From positions 1 through 47,116 of the forward strand of contig JBFLFY010000018.1 of assembly GCA_041859875.1 (NCBI GenBank): a stretch of DNA of 47,116 nt, in the 5' to 3' direction. The position numbers and the translations under genes were made by a program. The notes under the pieces are model-generated. The model did not search any database and had not been told where the DNA came from. It saw nothing but the letters and a program-made list of their open reading frames with translations. Of the stretch, positions 24,819 to 32,800 are shown piece after piece. The stretch is from Thermocaproicibacter sp041859875. Its GTDB lineage: Bacteria; Bacillota; Clostridia; Oscillospirales; Acutalibacteraceae. Numbering within the stretch: position 1 is the stretch's first letter; the number at the start of each line of letters is the position of its first letter.

Positions 24819-26098
24819 ATCTTTTCCTGTACAACTGCCAATTTCAGAGTGACCGCAAACCCGTCTTCCAGGTTCCGGCACACCATGCCGCCCGACATCC
24901 TGTTCATCAGGTATTTGGAAATATAAAGCCCAAGGCCGGCTCCGTTTTTGCCCTGTGCATTTTTAGCCCGGTAGTATTTGTGTGAAATAAGCGGAAGCTC
25001 TTCCGATGAAACGCCCTGCCCAAAGTCGCGGATTTCCACTTCCAGATACTGCCCCTGAAGCGTAAAATCGACGCTGATGGAAGTACCGGCATACTTATAC
25101 GAATTGCTGATAATATTGTCAATCACCTGCTGAAGCCGCTGTGGGTCTGCCTGAACGATGCAGTCCGGTATGGGGGAAATCACCGTGCTGCCATTATAGT
25201 CGGCAGCGCGTATCATTTCGCCGAGTACGGTGCTTGGCTGTTTGGAAACCGTCACGCTGAGCCTTTGCAGCTCTTCCAGCGTAGCGTTGAACAAGTTTGT
25301 AATCAGCGTGTTGATTTGGTCTGCTTTGGAGTCGATAATGGCCAGCCGCCTGTTCTCCTCGCTGTTATCCGTCTTTACCATCATGATTTCAGAAACGGCC
25401 TTAATGGAAGCAACAGGCGTTTTAATATCGTGGCTTAGGGATGCAACCAGCTCTTTTTTGCTTTCGTTTGCCCGCCGCTCGCTTTCCCGCGCTTTTGCAA
25501 GTTCGTGGCGCATCAGGTCAAAACTCTCTGTAAAAGCCCCAAACAGGTTGCCCCGATCCATTTCCAGCGGAATATCAAAATTCCCTTCCGCAACCCGGCT
25601 GGCAAACGACCGCAGTTTGCGGAACGGGCGAAAAATGGAATGGTCTATGAAAAAGGAATAGAGGACAACAAACAGAATCAGGCAAAGTATTAGGCCAATA
25701 CAGGCCAGCATCAGGTGGTTCCGGAACCCTTCCCATTCCCTTTCGGTCTGATTGTAAAGAATCAGTTTTCCGTAATATTTTCCGCCGCGGGAAATGTCGA
25801 CAATCGTGTCCCGGTTGGCCACAGCGTCGCTCAGGTTTTCATTCAGGCCTTCCCGGGTAGCCCCAACGAGGTTCCCACCGCCGTCAAGTACAACATAATC
25901 CAAGTGGTAGGAAAGGCAGGGCAAGCTGCCGCTTCTTAGGCTCCCCCACCGTTCCGCAAGCGACTGCGCAATATCATTTACGGCTACCGGGTCCATTTTG
26001 GCACTGGCGGTGGCATTTCCCCTGAAAACGCAGACAATGGCAAAAAGAGCCGCCAATAAAACAGCTATCGCCAAAGCCGCCGCTTTTTTTACTGTCAT
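24815..26098 (-). CDS. Sensor histidine kinase with HAMP domain
   Basis: The 427-residue membrane kinase has TM1 at about 5-26, an extracellular domain of about 105 residues, TM2 at about 133-155, a HAMP linker (about 155-205), a HisKA domain with SLSHDIKTPVASI (phospho-His near 222) and an HATPase domain with N-box IISNSYKYAG, DFGQGV and GAGLGLYISKYL. All catalytic motifs are present. It is paired with the response regulator 9 bp upstream and lies directly before the ABC exporter operon, so it probably senses the exported compound or envelope stress. AGGAGAG precedes the ATG. Confidence 0.93.
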   Translation of the reverse strand: MTVKKAAALAIAVLLAALFAIVCVFRGNATASAKMDPVAVNDIAQSLAERWGSLRSGSLPCLSYHLDYVVLDGGGNLVGATREGLNENLSDAVANRDTIVDISRGGKYYGKLILYNQTEREWEGFRNHLMLACIGLILCLILFVVLYSFFIDHSIFRPFRKLRSFASRVAEGNFDIPLEMDRGNLFGAFTESFDLMRHELAKARESERRANESKKELVASLSHDIKTPVASIKAVSEIMMVKTDNSEENRRLAIIDSKADQINTLITNLFNATLEELQRLSVTVSKQPSTVLGEMIRAADYNGSTVISPIPDCIVQADPQRLQQVIDNIISNSYKYAGTSISVDFTLQGQYLEVEIRDFGQGVSSEELPLISHKYYRAKNAQGKNGAGLGLYISKYLMNRMSGGMVCRNLEDGFAVTLKLAVVQEKI

Positions 26099-26107
26099 GG
26101 CACTCTC

Positions 26108-26782
26108 CTAATCATTCTCAAACGAATATCCTTTTCCCCACACGGTTTTAATGTAGCGTGGCTCATTGGGGTTTTCCTCTATTTTCTCACGCAGCCTGCG
26201 AATGTGAACGTTTAATGTTCCGTCGCCGGTAAAGCCACTGCCCCACACGTTTTGAAACAGTTCTTCTTTGGAAACGACGCGGCTCTTGTTTTGAACCAGA
26301 TAAACAAGCAGTTTGTGCTCCATGGCTTTCAGCTTAATTTCATCTCCGTTTTTCAGGAGCTTCTCTTTTGCCGTATCAATCTGAAAATCTCCGAAGTGCA
26401 AGAGTTCGACGTTTCCACGGCATCGTTTCAGCGTTGCTTTTACCTTGGCCAGAAGGATACTGAGGGAATACGGCTTCTGTATGTAGTCATCTCCGCCGAT
26501 ATTCAGCGCAAGCAGCACATCATCCTCGCTGGTTCTCGCACTGATGAAAAGAATCGGAATGCTGGTCGCCGCCCGAATCTTTTTGCAGATTTGAAACCCG
26601 GACGCCTGCTTCAAATTAATATCCAGTAAAATTAAGTCCGCTGTGTTTTTTGAAAAAAAATCGAAGCAGGCTTTTTCATCGGCTGCCCAAAATGTTTTTA
26701 CGCCAAACAGATTGAAGTATTCGCAAGTGCTCTGAGAGAGCGCTTCTTCATCGTCCACAATCAAGCAGTCATACTCCGGCAT
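26108..26782 (-). CDS. OmpR-family response regulator
   Basis: The 224-residue protein has a receiver domain (1-115) with acidic pocket VDDEE, phospho-acceptor in LILLDINL (near Asp 52), FISART and the conserved Lys in YIQKPYS. An OmpR winged-helix domain follows (about 125-222: LKAMEHKLLVYLVQNKSRVV and later RRLREKIEENP). The frame extends to 26812, but the ATG at 26782 (MPEYDCLIVDDEE) has AAGGAAG 6 bp upstream. It forms an operon with the kinase. The TTAAGG repeats before the ABC exporter are its probable target. Confidence 0.94.
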   Translation of the reverse strand: MPEYDCLIVDDEEALSQSTCEYFNLFGVKTFWAADEKACFDFFSKNTADLILLDINLKQASGFQICKKIRAATSIPILFISARTSEDDVLLALNIGGDDYIQKPYSLSILLAKVKATLKRCRGNVELLHFGDFQIDTAKEKLLKNGDEIKLKAMEHKLLVYLVQNKSRVVSKEELFQNVWGSGFTGDGTLNVHIRRLREKIEENPNEPRYIKTVWGKGYSFEND

Positions 26783-26877
26783 AGCAGTCTTCCTTTCAGC
26801 CTTCCCAGCCATAAAATCGTTTTGCCCGGCCCAACGCCAACACTGGTTTTATTTTTCCCATTTTCAGGAACATTGTT

Positions 26878-26906
26878 ATCTTACCACATTCCGGCAGCCC
26901 AGTCCA
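26878..26906 (-). promoter_or_regulatory. Promoter of the two-component system genes
   Basis: TGGACT (26901-26906, minus strand) and TAAGAT (26878-26883) are 17 bp apart, about 95 bp upstream of the response-regulator start. Confidence 0.55.
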
Positions 26907-26985
26907 TTTTGATACATACCGTTTTTCCTCTGCTCCGGCGCAACTTTTACTCTGCTCTCCACCGCTCTCAGCCATCCCAAAAATA

Positions 26986-27055
26986 GATCGGTTAAAAATC
27001 AACCGCGCCTGTCAACCAAACGGTTGATTCTTATTTTTGTGTTTCCTGCTACGAT
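26986..27055 (+). promoter_or_regulatory. Palindrome-rich promoter region of the ABC-2 exporter operon
   Basis: TCAACC-AAAC-GGTTGA (27012-27027) is a perfect palindrome overlapping a -35-like TTGATT (27024-27029). Further arms CGGTT (near 26989) and AATCAACCG (26997-27005) repeat the same half-site. A TACGAT -10 preceded by TG lies at 27050-27055, a spacing of 20 bp, which is longer than normal. The site suggests control by a TetR- or MerR-like regulator not encoded in this window. Confidence 0.5.
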
Positions 27056-27075
27056 AAGTGCAGGAGATGATTCAC

Positions 27076-28017
27076 ATGGAAACATTGTTATCTGTAAAAA
27101 ATTTAGAAAAAAGCTTTCAGAAAAATAAAGTGCTGAAAGGCCTTAGTTTTCAGGCTTACCGCGGCGAAGTTCTATGTATCTTAGGGCCAAACGGTGCCGG
27201 AAAAAGCACTACCATTAATATTCTTACTGCGGCGCTTCGAAGCGACGGCGGAGAAATCCGCTTTCATGGCAAGCCGATTGGCGGCCGCCGGATGCACTCC
27301 TACAAACAGTCGCTCGGCATTGTTCCGCAGGACATCGCGCTTTACGACGAATTGAGTGCTGAGCGGAATCTCCGCTTTTTCGCTTCCCTTTACGGCCTGC
27401 ACGGGGAGGCCCTCCGAAAAGCGGTAAACAGCGCACTGGTATTCGCCGGCCTGGAAGACCGCCGGAACGACAAGGTAAAAACCTTTTCCGGCGGCATGAA
27501 GCGCCGCCTGAATATCGCCTGCGCCATTGCGCACCATCCGCAGCTTGTCATTATGGATGAACCGACCGTCGGCATTGACCCGCAAAGCCGCAACCACATT
27601 CTGGACTCCATTAAGAAGCTGCGCGACGGCGGCATGACGGTAATCTACACCACGCATTACATGGAAGAAGTAGAGGCAATCTCCTCCCGCATTATCATTA
27701 TGGACCACGGCACCATTATTGCCGAAGGCACAAAGGAGAGCCTGAAAGAAAATATTGAAAATGAAAAACAGTACATCATTCAGGTCGAGGGTAACTGCAA
27801 CATCGCAAAAAATGAGTTTTTCACCATTGAAGGGGTAAAAGACGTTTCCATTGATAAGGGAACCATACAGGTTACTTCCGTCAAAGGCGTGGAAAACCTG
27901 GACCGCATTATTGCTCTTTTGACCGGGCACGGCGAAAAAATTCAAAACATCACAAGTGAATCTGCAAGCCTTGAGACCGTCTTCCTGAAACTGACCGGCC
28001 GCCGGCTGCGCGACTGA
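27076..28017 (+). CDS. ABC-2 type exporter ATP-binding protein
   Basis: This ATPase of about 313 residues has Walker A LGPNGAGKSTT (about 35-45), signature FSGGMKRRLNIA, Walker B LVIMDEPTVGIDP and the H-loop in IYTTHYMEEVE. The C-terminal extension of about 90 residues is typical of DrrA/CcmA-type drug, peptide or polysaccharide exporters. A GTG at 27058 is in frame, but AGGAGATGA sits just before the ATG at 27076. It starts a three-gene operon with two membrane subunits, followed by a LuxR-type regulator. The substrate is unknown. Confidence 0.92.
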   Translation: METLLSVKNLEKSFQKNKVLKGLSFQAYRGEVLCILGPNGAGKSTTINILTAALRSDGGEIRFHGKPIGGRRMHSYKQSLGIVPQDIALYDELSAERNLRFFASLYGLHGEALRKAVNSALVFAGLEDRRNDKVKTFSGGMKRRLNIACAIAHHPQLVIMDEPTVGIDPQSRNHILDSIKKLRDGGMTVIYTTHYMEEVEAISSRIIIMDHGTIIAEGTKESLKENIENEKQYIIQVEGNCNIAKNEFFTIEGVKDVSIDKGTIQVTSVKGVENLDRIIALLTGHGEKIQNITSESASLETVFLKLTGRRLRD

Positions 28018-28030
28018 AAGGAGAAAAACA

Positions 28031-28768
28031 ATGCGAAGATTTTTTTCTGTCTTCAGCATGGATCTCTTGAATCTTTTTAAAAACCCGGTGCTTGTCGGCT
28101 ACAACACCGTTTTCGCCGCATTTCTTCTGCTTTCACTGGGCTATCTTTCCGCCGGTAACTTTGCGGACATCCAGTCTGCCTACCAGTACTACGGCATAAC
28201 TTTCATTGTTTATGGGATGCTGAACGGAGCCATGACGGCTTCCAACTGCTTTATGGAACGCGACATCAAGCGCCCCAACCTGCGCATTATTTATTCGCCG
28301 GTGCAAAACAGCTCCATCTGGTTTTCCAAAATTCTTGCGTCGTTTGTATTTGACTACAGCCTGCATTTGCTGCTGCTGGTTCTCTGCAACACGCTGCACA
28401 TCACGCTCGGCAGTTTCCCCGTACTGTTTGTCGTGCTTATGGCGCCAATCGAGTTTGGCGCGGCGGCTTTGGGAACCTTTTTCTGCTGCATTTTTCACTG
28501 TGAGGAAACTACCAGTATGATTCTAAGCACGGTTGTCAGCCTGCTGAGCGTGCTGGGCGGCACGTTTTTTTCCCTGGACGGGTTGGGCAGCGCACTGGCA
28601 TTTGCTTCGTGCCTTTCGCCGGTTAAGTGGCTGAACGACGCGTTCTTCCGGCTTGCGTGCGACAGCAGCACTGCTCTGTTTCTGCCTGTTCTGCTTGGTG
28701 CATGCGCTGTTTCTGCGCTGCTTGTTCTTGGCTGCCGCCTGACTTTCAGAACGGAGGATTATTTATGA
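28031..28768 (+). CDS. ABC-2 type transporter permease, subunit 1
   Basis: The 245-residue protein has about six hydrophobic helices, starting with a short cytoplasmic N-terminus (FSVFSMDLLNLFKNPVLVGY), as in ABC-2 membrane proteins. A conserved-looking helix pair lies near 95-150 and a final helix near 215-235. GAAAGGAG precedes the ATG, 13 bp after the ATPase stop. The stop codon overlaps the next start (ATGA), so both permeases are probably made in equal amounts and form a heterodimer. Confidence 0.85.
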   Translation: MRRFFSVFSMDLLNLFKNPVLVGYNTVFAAFLLLSLGYLSAGNFADIQSAYQYYGITFIVYGMLNGAMTASNCFMERDIKRPNLRIIYSPVQNSSIWFSKILASFVFDYSLHLLLLVLCNTLHITLGSFPVLFVVLMAPIEFGAAALGTFFCCIFHCEETTSMILSTVVSLLSVLGGTFFSLDGLGSALAFASCLSPVKWLNDAFFRLACDSSTALFLPVLLGACAVSALLVLGCRLTFRTEDYL

Positions 28769-29742
28769 AAACATTTTTGAATGTACTGAAAAACGACTGG
28801 CTGCGTTCCGCTGCATTTTTAGGCTCCATCATTACCATGACGCTGGTCACGCTTGGTTCCATTGTGCTTGGGGTTTACATGACCGGCGCACAGCAGGTCA
28901 AGGGCCATATTGCGTTTGTTACGGCAAATATTTCGACTGCTTCGGTGCCAAAAAGTTCCTCTGCACTGGAGATTACTGCCGTTTCGCAGAAACCGCCTCA
29001 CTCCACGCTGGTTCAGCAGAAATACGACGCCATCGTTTCTGTTGACGCTGCCGGGCACGCAACGGTTGAAACGCTCCGCACGGAAAAATTCCGCAATATG
29101 GTTCTGCTCCTTTTGCAGCACCCGGAAGCAAAAGTCAATATTGGAACCGAGCGCAGCGTTGGGGAAAACATTATTGGCTTTATGATGATGTTCCTGCTGA
29201 TGATGGCCTTTTCCGGCATGGAGCACTTCGGCAATGACCGGGAGCAGGGCCAGCTGCATCGCATTGCCGCTTCCCCCGCTTCCCTTGGGGCTTACCTTGC
29301 CGGTCACGCAGCCTACTGCCTGACCCTGATGCTGCCGGAATTTCTGATGCTGGCCGTTTTGAAAGCGTGCGGATGGAACATCGGCTTTACCCTGCTGCAG
29401 TACGCCGGTTTTATGCTTGTCCTGGGCTTCCTTGGAATTGCCTTCGCGCTTTTCCTGCACACCTTGATTTTGAAACCAGACAGCGCCAATATGCTTGGCA
29501 ACTCCGTTACCGTGCTCGCTTCCGTTATGGCAGGCGGATTCTATTCGGCCGGCGGCAGCAATGACGCGGTGAACGCCGTCATTTCCGCAATTCCGCAAAA
29601 AGGGCTTATGAAATTTGCGAAAGCACTTCAGGCCGGAACCGCCTGGCAGAACTTTCCCAGCCTTCTTTATGTTATCCTTTTCGCCTTTGCCTTGTTCGGA
29701 GCTTCCTGCTTCGTACTAAGAAGAAAATATGTGAAAGCATAG
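28765..29742 (+). CDS. ABC-2 type transporter permease, subunit 2
   Basis: The protein has 325 residues. It has a first helix at about 15-40, an external loop of about 110 residues and five more helices from about 130 to 315, the ABC-2 arrangement of YhgE/DrrB-like permeases. The open frame extends upstream to 28627, but the ATG at 28765 overlaps the preceding stop in an ATGA and gives the expected start MKTFLNVLKNDWLRS. It completes the ATPase/permease/permease exporter. Confidence 0.87.
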   Translation: MKTFLNVLKNDWLRSAAFLGSIITMTLVTLGSIVLGVYMTGAQQVKGHIAFVTANISTASVPKSSSALEITAVSQKPPHSTLVQQKYDAIVSVDAAGHATVETLRTEKFRNMVLLLLQHPEAKVNIGTERSVGENIIGFMMMFLLMMAFSGMEHFGNDREQGQLHRIAASPASLGAYLAGHAAYCLTLMLPEFLMLAVLKACGWNIGFTLLQYAGFMLVLGFLGIAFALFLHTLILKPDSANMLGNSVTVLASVMAGGFYSAGGSNDAVNAVISAIPQKGLMKFAKALQAGTAWQNFPSLLYVILFAFALFGASCFVLRRKYVKA

Positions 29743-29816
29743 GCCTTGCCAAACCAACCGGCGGGCGCTATGATAGGAATCACAGAAATATATAATGACA
29801 GAACAGGTGACAAACT

Positions 29817-32441
29817 TTGGAACATTTACCGCGCTCGCCGCTTCTTTCCACCAAACTGAAAATACCGGCGCCGCGTAAAAATTATATTGTGCGCAGAAAA
29901 CTGTTTCACCAGCTTTCGCGCTGCTCCGAAATGAGTGTGATTTTTGTATGCGGCGGCGCCGGGAGCGGCAAGACTATGCTTCTTTCCACTTTTTTGCACG
30001 AAACCGGTCTTGAAAATGTCCGGTGGCTTTCGCTGGATTCTTCCAACACCAGCGCAGGCTCTTTCTGGTATTATTTTACCGCTGCGGTTAAGCCGTTTTT
30101 GCAGGACGGTGAAGATCTTCTTGAAATCATGCAGGCAACGCCTGAAGTTTCACACATGGAAAGGCTTCTCACCGTATTGATTAACCGGCTGTGCGACAGC
30201 CGGGACTGTTACCTTGTGCTGGATGACGCCCATTTCATGAAGGACAGCACCCTTCTGCGCACATTTGAATATTTTGTAAGCAATATGCCGGAAAATTTCC
30301 ACCTGTTCATGCTTTCCCGTGAAGGACCGCCCATTTACCTCGGCCCGCTGGCAGCTGCGGGCCGACTGCTGTTTCTCGACAACCGGCAGATGCAGCTTTC
30401 GCAGGAGGAAAGCCTTGCTTTTCTGAAACAGACGCTGCACCTTGCCGTCGATGACAAAGCCCTCGGCAGAATCTGCGACTACGCGGAAGGCTGGGTCGGC
30501 GGCCTGCAGATGGCGGCTGCGGCAAAAGCCACCGGTATTGACTCCGGCCGCCTGCTTCAGGCGGGAGGCGGTATCGCTGCGGAATACCTCACGCGCGAAA
30601 TTGTCGAATCCCTTTCGCCGGAAGAACAAAAATTTCTGGAAGGCACGGGCTTTCTTTCCTACTTTGACGCGGACATCTGCAGCGCGCTTTTTGACGGATT
30701 TTCCAAAGACGATTTTCAGTCAATGATTGAAACGCTCACCCGCAAGAACCTGCTTCTTGTCTGCCTCGATGACCAGAGCGGTGTTTACCGCTACCATAAC
30801 ATCCTTTCCGATTATCTGTCACAGCAGTTCGCTGCGCTTCCGGAAGAATCGCGGCAAAAGCAGCATCAAGCAGCCGCTAAGGCATTTGCTGCGCGCGGCG
30901 ACTTTACAGAAGCAATGAGTGAATTCTGCAATGCAGGCGATTACCAGAACGTGCTGGCTCTTGCCCACAAAATGGACGGCGGGAGCGAAGTGTGCGCCTG
31001 CCTTGAAAAAGTTCCCGTTCCTGTGCTGGCAAATGACTTGGACTTGTCCGTTCAATGTTTTCAGTACGATTACAGCACAGCAAACCTTGAACGCTGCCGG
31101 GAGCTTTTTATAAAATTACGGACGCTTTATAAAGACTCGCCTGTGTTCAGCGCTCTGGAATTTGGGCAATACTATCTTCTTGAAAATAAAACTGCTTTTC
31201 CTACTTTTTGTGTTTTGACAGAAGAGCAGATTGACTCTTTGCATTTCAGCCACATTGCCAAATCGCTTATCATGACGGAAAACGCCATTGCCCTTATGGA
31301 GCACAGGCGCTACCGGGAAGCAGAAGAAGAGTTTCTTCTTGCAGCCCGCGTCTGCCATGGCAGCAACGCCCTGGCCCAATCGCTTGCAACAAATGAACTG
31401 GCACAGCTGTACGAAGAAACCGGGCAGCTGAATCGGAGCCTTACCTGCTATGCGAAAAGCCGGATGGAAACCCTGCTTCAAAAGAATCCGCTGAGTTGGT
31501 TCCACTACAGCATTGGCATCATCGGTGTCTATATGCGCCGCATGGAGCTTGACCAGGCCGCAAATATGCTGCAGAAAGCAAAATCCGCGCTGGAAAAGCA
31601 GCGTGCCCATCAATCGACTGCAGAATTGGAAGAGCTCACTTATCACTACCACGCAGTTGAAATGGATTTTCTGCGGGGCGACGCGGAAAAGGGCAAAGCG
31701 GGGGTGCTTGCGCTCCGCGCAAAATTTCCGGGTTACGGTCTCCTTACATTAAGCCGTCTGCTTTACGATATGGCCTGCACTGAAAACCTTCCGCCCGAAA
31801 TGGCCGAACAGATTCTGCAGGAGATTGAAAGGCAGAAAGGCTCCAGCCGCGGGCTGTTCCTGCATCTGCTGCGCGCGCGCATCCTAATGGGCAAAAGTGA
31901 GGAAGCAGCCAAAGAAGTGGAAGGCGTACTCACTGCCTCCCGTGAAAGTCAGAATCTTTTAAGGCTCACGGAAGCCGACCTGCTGAAAATCTGTATACTG
32001 GAACAGGACGGAGGAACACCGCAAAGCGAAAAAACCATCACGAATCTTCTGTGCGAAGCAATTTCTTCCGCAACAGAAAATCGGATTCTGCAGCCTTTCT
32101 TTTTGGAGCGCAAAGTGCTTCTTCCGCTGCTGCACGAGCTCGACGTACGAAACCGGAAAAGCAGCATTTTGGGCAGCGCCGCGGCCGCATTTCTCTGCGA
32201 TGCCATCGCAGTATGCGGCGGCCCCGCCTGCGTACCAAAAGATCCGGAAGCCCTTACCTCCCGTGAAACGGAAGTTCTGCAGGAACTTTCTTGCGGCCTT
32301 ACCAACCGTGAAATAGCCGAAAAACTCTGCATTTCACAAGCGACCGTAAAAACCCATGTGCTGAGTATTTTTGGAAAACTGGACGTTTCCTCGCGCTTGA
32401 TGGCCGTCGAAAAGGCGCGTGAAAAAAAACTTCTTTCCTAA
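29817..32441 (+). CDS. LAL-type (MalT-like) LuxR-family regulator
   Basis: This 874-residue regulator has a STAND/AAA-like NTPase domain with Walker A CGGAGSGKTM (about 45-54) and LVLDDAHFM (Walker B-like, near 135). A long helical, TPR-like middle part (about 340-770) follows, and then a C-terminal LuxR helix-turn-helix (about 815-870: LTSRETEVLQELSCG, TNREIAEKLCISQATVKTH). Members bind ATP and an inducer and then activate transcription. The start is TTG at 29817 behind AGGTGA. It follows the ABC-2 operon by 74 bp with no terminator seen between, so it may control or be co-transcribed with that exporter. Confidence 0.92.
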   Translation: MEHLPRSPLLSTKLKIPAPRKNYIVRRKLFHQLSRCSEMSVIFVCGGAGSGKTMLLSTFLHETGLENVRWLSLDSSNTSAGSFWYYFTAAVKPFLQDGEDLLEIMQATPEVSHMERLLTVLINRLCDSRDCYLVLDDAHFMKDSTLLRTFEYFVSNMPENFHLFMLSREGPPIYLGPLAAAGRLLFLDNRQMQLSQEESLAFLKQTLHLAVDDKALGRICDYAEGWVGGLQMAAAAKATGIDSGRLLQAGGGIAAEYLTREIVESLSPEEQKFLEGTGFLSYFDADICSALFDGFSKDDFQSMIETLTRKNLLLVCLDDQSGVYRYHNILSDYLSQQFAALPEESRQKQHQAAAKAFAARGDFTEAMSEFCNAGDYQNVLALAHKMDGGSEVCACLEKVPVPVLANDLDLSVQCFQYDYSTANLERCRELFIKLRTLYKDSPVFSALEFGQYYLLENKTAFPTFCVLTEEQIDSLHFSHIAKSLIMTENAIALMEHRRYREAEEEFLLAARVCHGSNALAQSLATNELAQLYEETGQLNRSLTCYAKSRMETLLQKNPLSWFHYSIGIIGVYMRRMELDQAANMLQKAKSALEKQRAHQSTAELEELTYHYHAVEMDFLRGDAEKGKAGVLALRAKFPGYGLLTLSRLLYDMACTENLPPEMAEQILQEIERQKGSSRGLFLHLLRARILMGKSEEAAKEVEGVLTASRESQNLLRLTEADLLKICILEQDGGTPQSEKTITNLLCEAISSATENRILQPFFLERKVLLPLLHELDVRNRKSSILGSAAAAFLCDAIAVCGGPACVPKDPEALTSRETEVLQELSCGLTNREIAEKLCISQATVKTHVLSIFGKLDVSSRLMAVEKAREKKLLS

Positions 32442-32453
32442 AAAAATGTTTTC

Positions 32454-32481
32454 TCCCCCTCGATTGAGGGGGGATTTTTTT
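32454..32481 (+). terminator. Intrinsic terminator after the LuxR-type gene
   Basis: TCCCCCTC and GAGGGGGGA form a GC-rich stem around GATT, followed by TTTTTTT. It lies 13 bp after the stop codon. Confidence 0.88.
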
Positions 32482-32584
32482 GCTTTCCGAGGGGCTGGTT
32501 CTCTAGGCTTTTCCTTCAAGTAAAGATTTTCCAGCACCTTAAGAAAATATTTGCTTATTATTTTACATTATTTGTAATTATTGA

Positions 32585-32623
32585 TTGACAAATTCGCTTT
32601 TTTGGTTTAACCTTTTAAACCAA
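32585..32623 (+). promoter_or_regulatory. Promoter with overlapping operator-like palindrome
   Basis: TTGACA (32585-32590) is followed after 17 bp by a weak TAACCT -10. TTGGTTTAA and TTAAACCAA (32602-32610 and 32615-32623) form a perfect 9-bp inverted repeat with a 4-bp spacer over the -10, a likely repressor site. The binding protein is unknown. Confidence 0.55.
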
Positions 32624-32786
32624 TATCAGTTAGGCTCATTGAATAGACTTCTATGAAAGCGCTGTTTTTAAAGTTCCGCCGACTATTCGGAACTTTTTTA
32701 AAGGGAGAAAGAGGCGCTTTGGCAGGAGACACAGCTTTGCCAGCTGATACAGGCTAAGCAAAACGCATTTGGGGGTTTGCCCCAAA
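32624..32786 (+). ncRNA. Candidate structured regulatory leader (riboswitch-like)
   Basis: Nested perfect complements are visible. TATCAG (32624-32629) pairs with CTGATA (32744-32749) and encloses AAAGCGC (32656-32662) paired with GCGCTTT (32714-32720). That helix encloses a terminator-like hairpin, AAAGTTCCG/CGGAACTTT (32670-32678/32688-32696) followed by TTT. A short GGCA/TGCC helix (32721-32724/32738-32741) would make a multi-branch junction. A last hairpin TTTGGGG/CCCCAAA (32768-32774/32780-32786) lies 4 nt before the GGAGG. I recognise no known riboswitch consensus. The pairing was found by eye. Confidence 0.45.
32670..32700 (+). terminator. Terminator-like hairpin inside the leader
   Basis: AAAGTTCCG and CGGAACTTT form a 9-bp stem with a 9-nt loop, followed by three further T residues. 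It lies between promoter and gene on the gene's own strand, so it could attenuate transcription. Confidence 0.65.
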
Positions 32787-32800
32787 GAATGGAGGAAGTT

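Larger units (their letters stand above)
32482..32800 (+). other. Non-coding promoter and structured leader region of the membrane-protein gene
   Basis: This stretch has no gene. It contains a TTGACA -35 (32585-32590), an operator-like palindrome, and a series of nested complementary segments up to the ribosome binding site GGAGGAAG at 32791-32798. The individual elements are listed separately. Before 32585 I see only A+T-rich sequence. Confidence 0.6.

Noticed and set aside
27181..28059. A 292-codon minus-strand frame opposite the ABC-2 ATPase
   Set aside because: The plus strand has complete Walker and signature motifs; the antisense frame shows no domain.
29775..29800. A TATAAT just upstream of the LuxR-type gene as a promoter
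   Set aside because: No acceptable -35 lies 16-18 bp upstream, so it was not listed as a feature.
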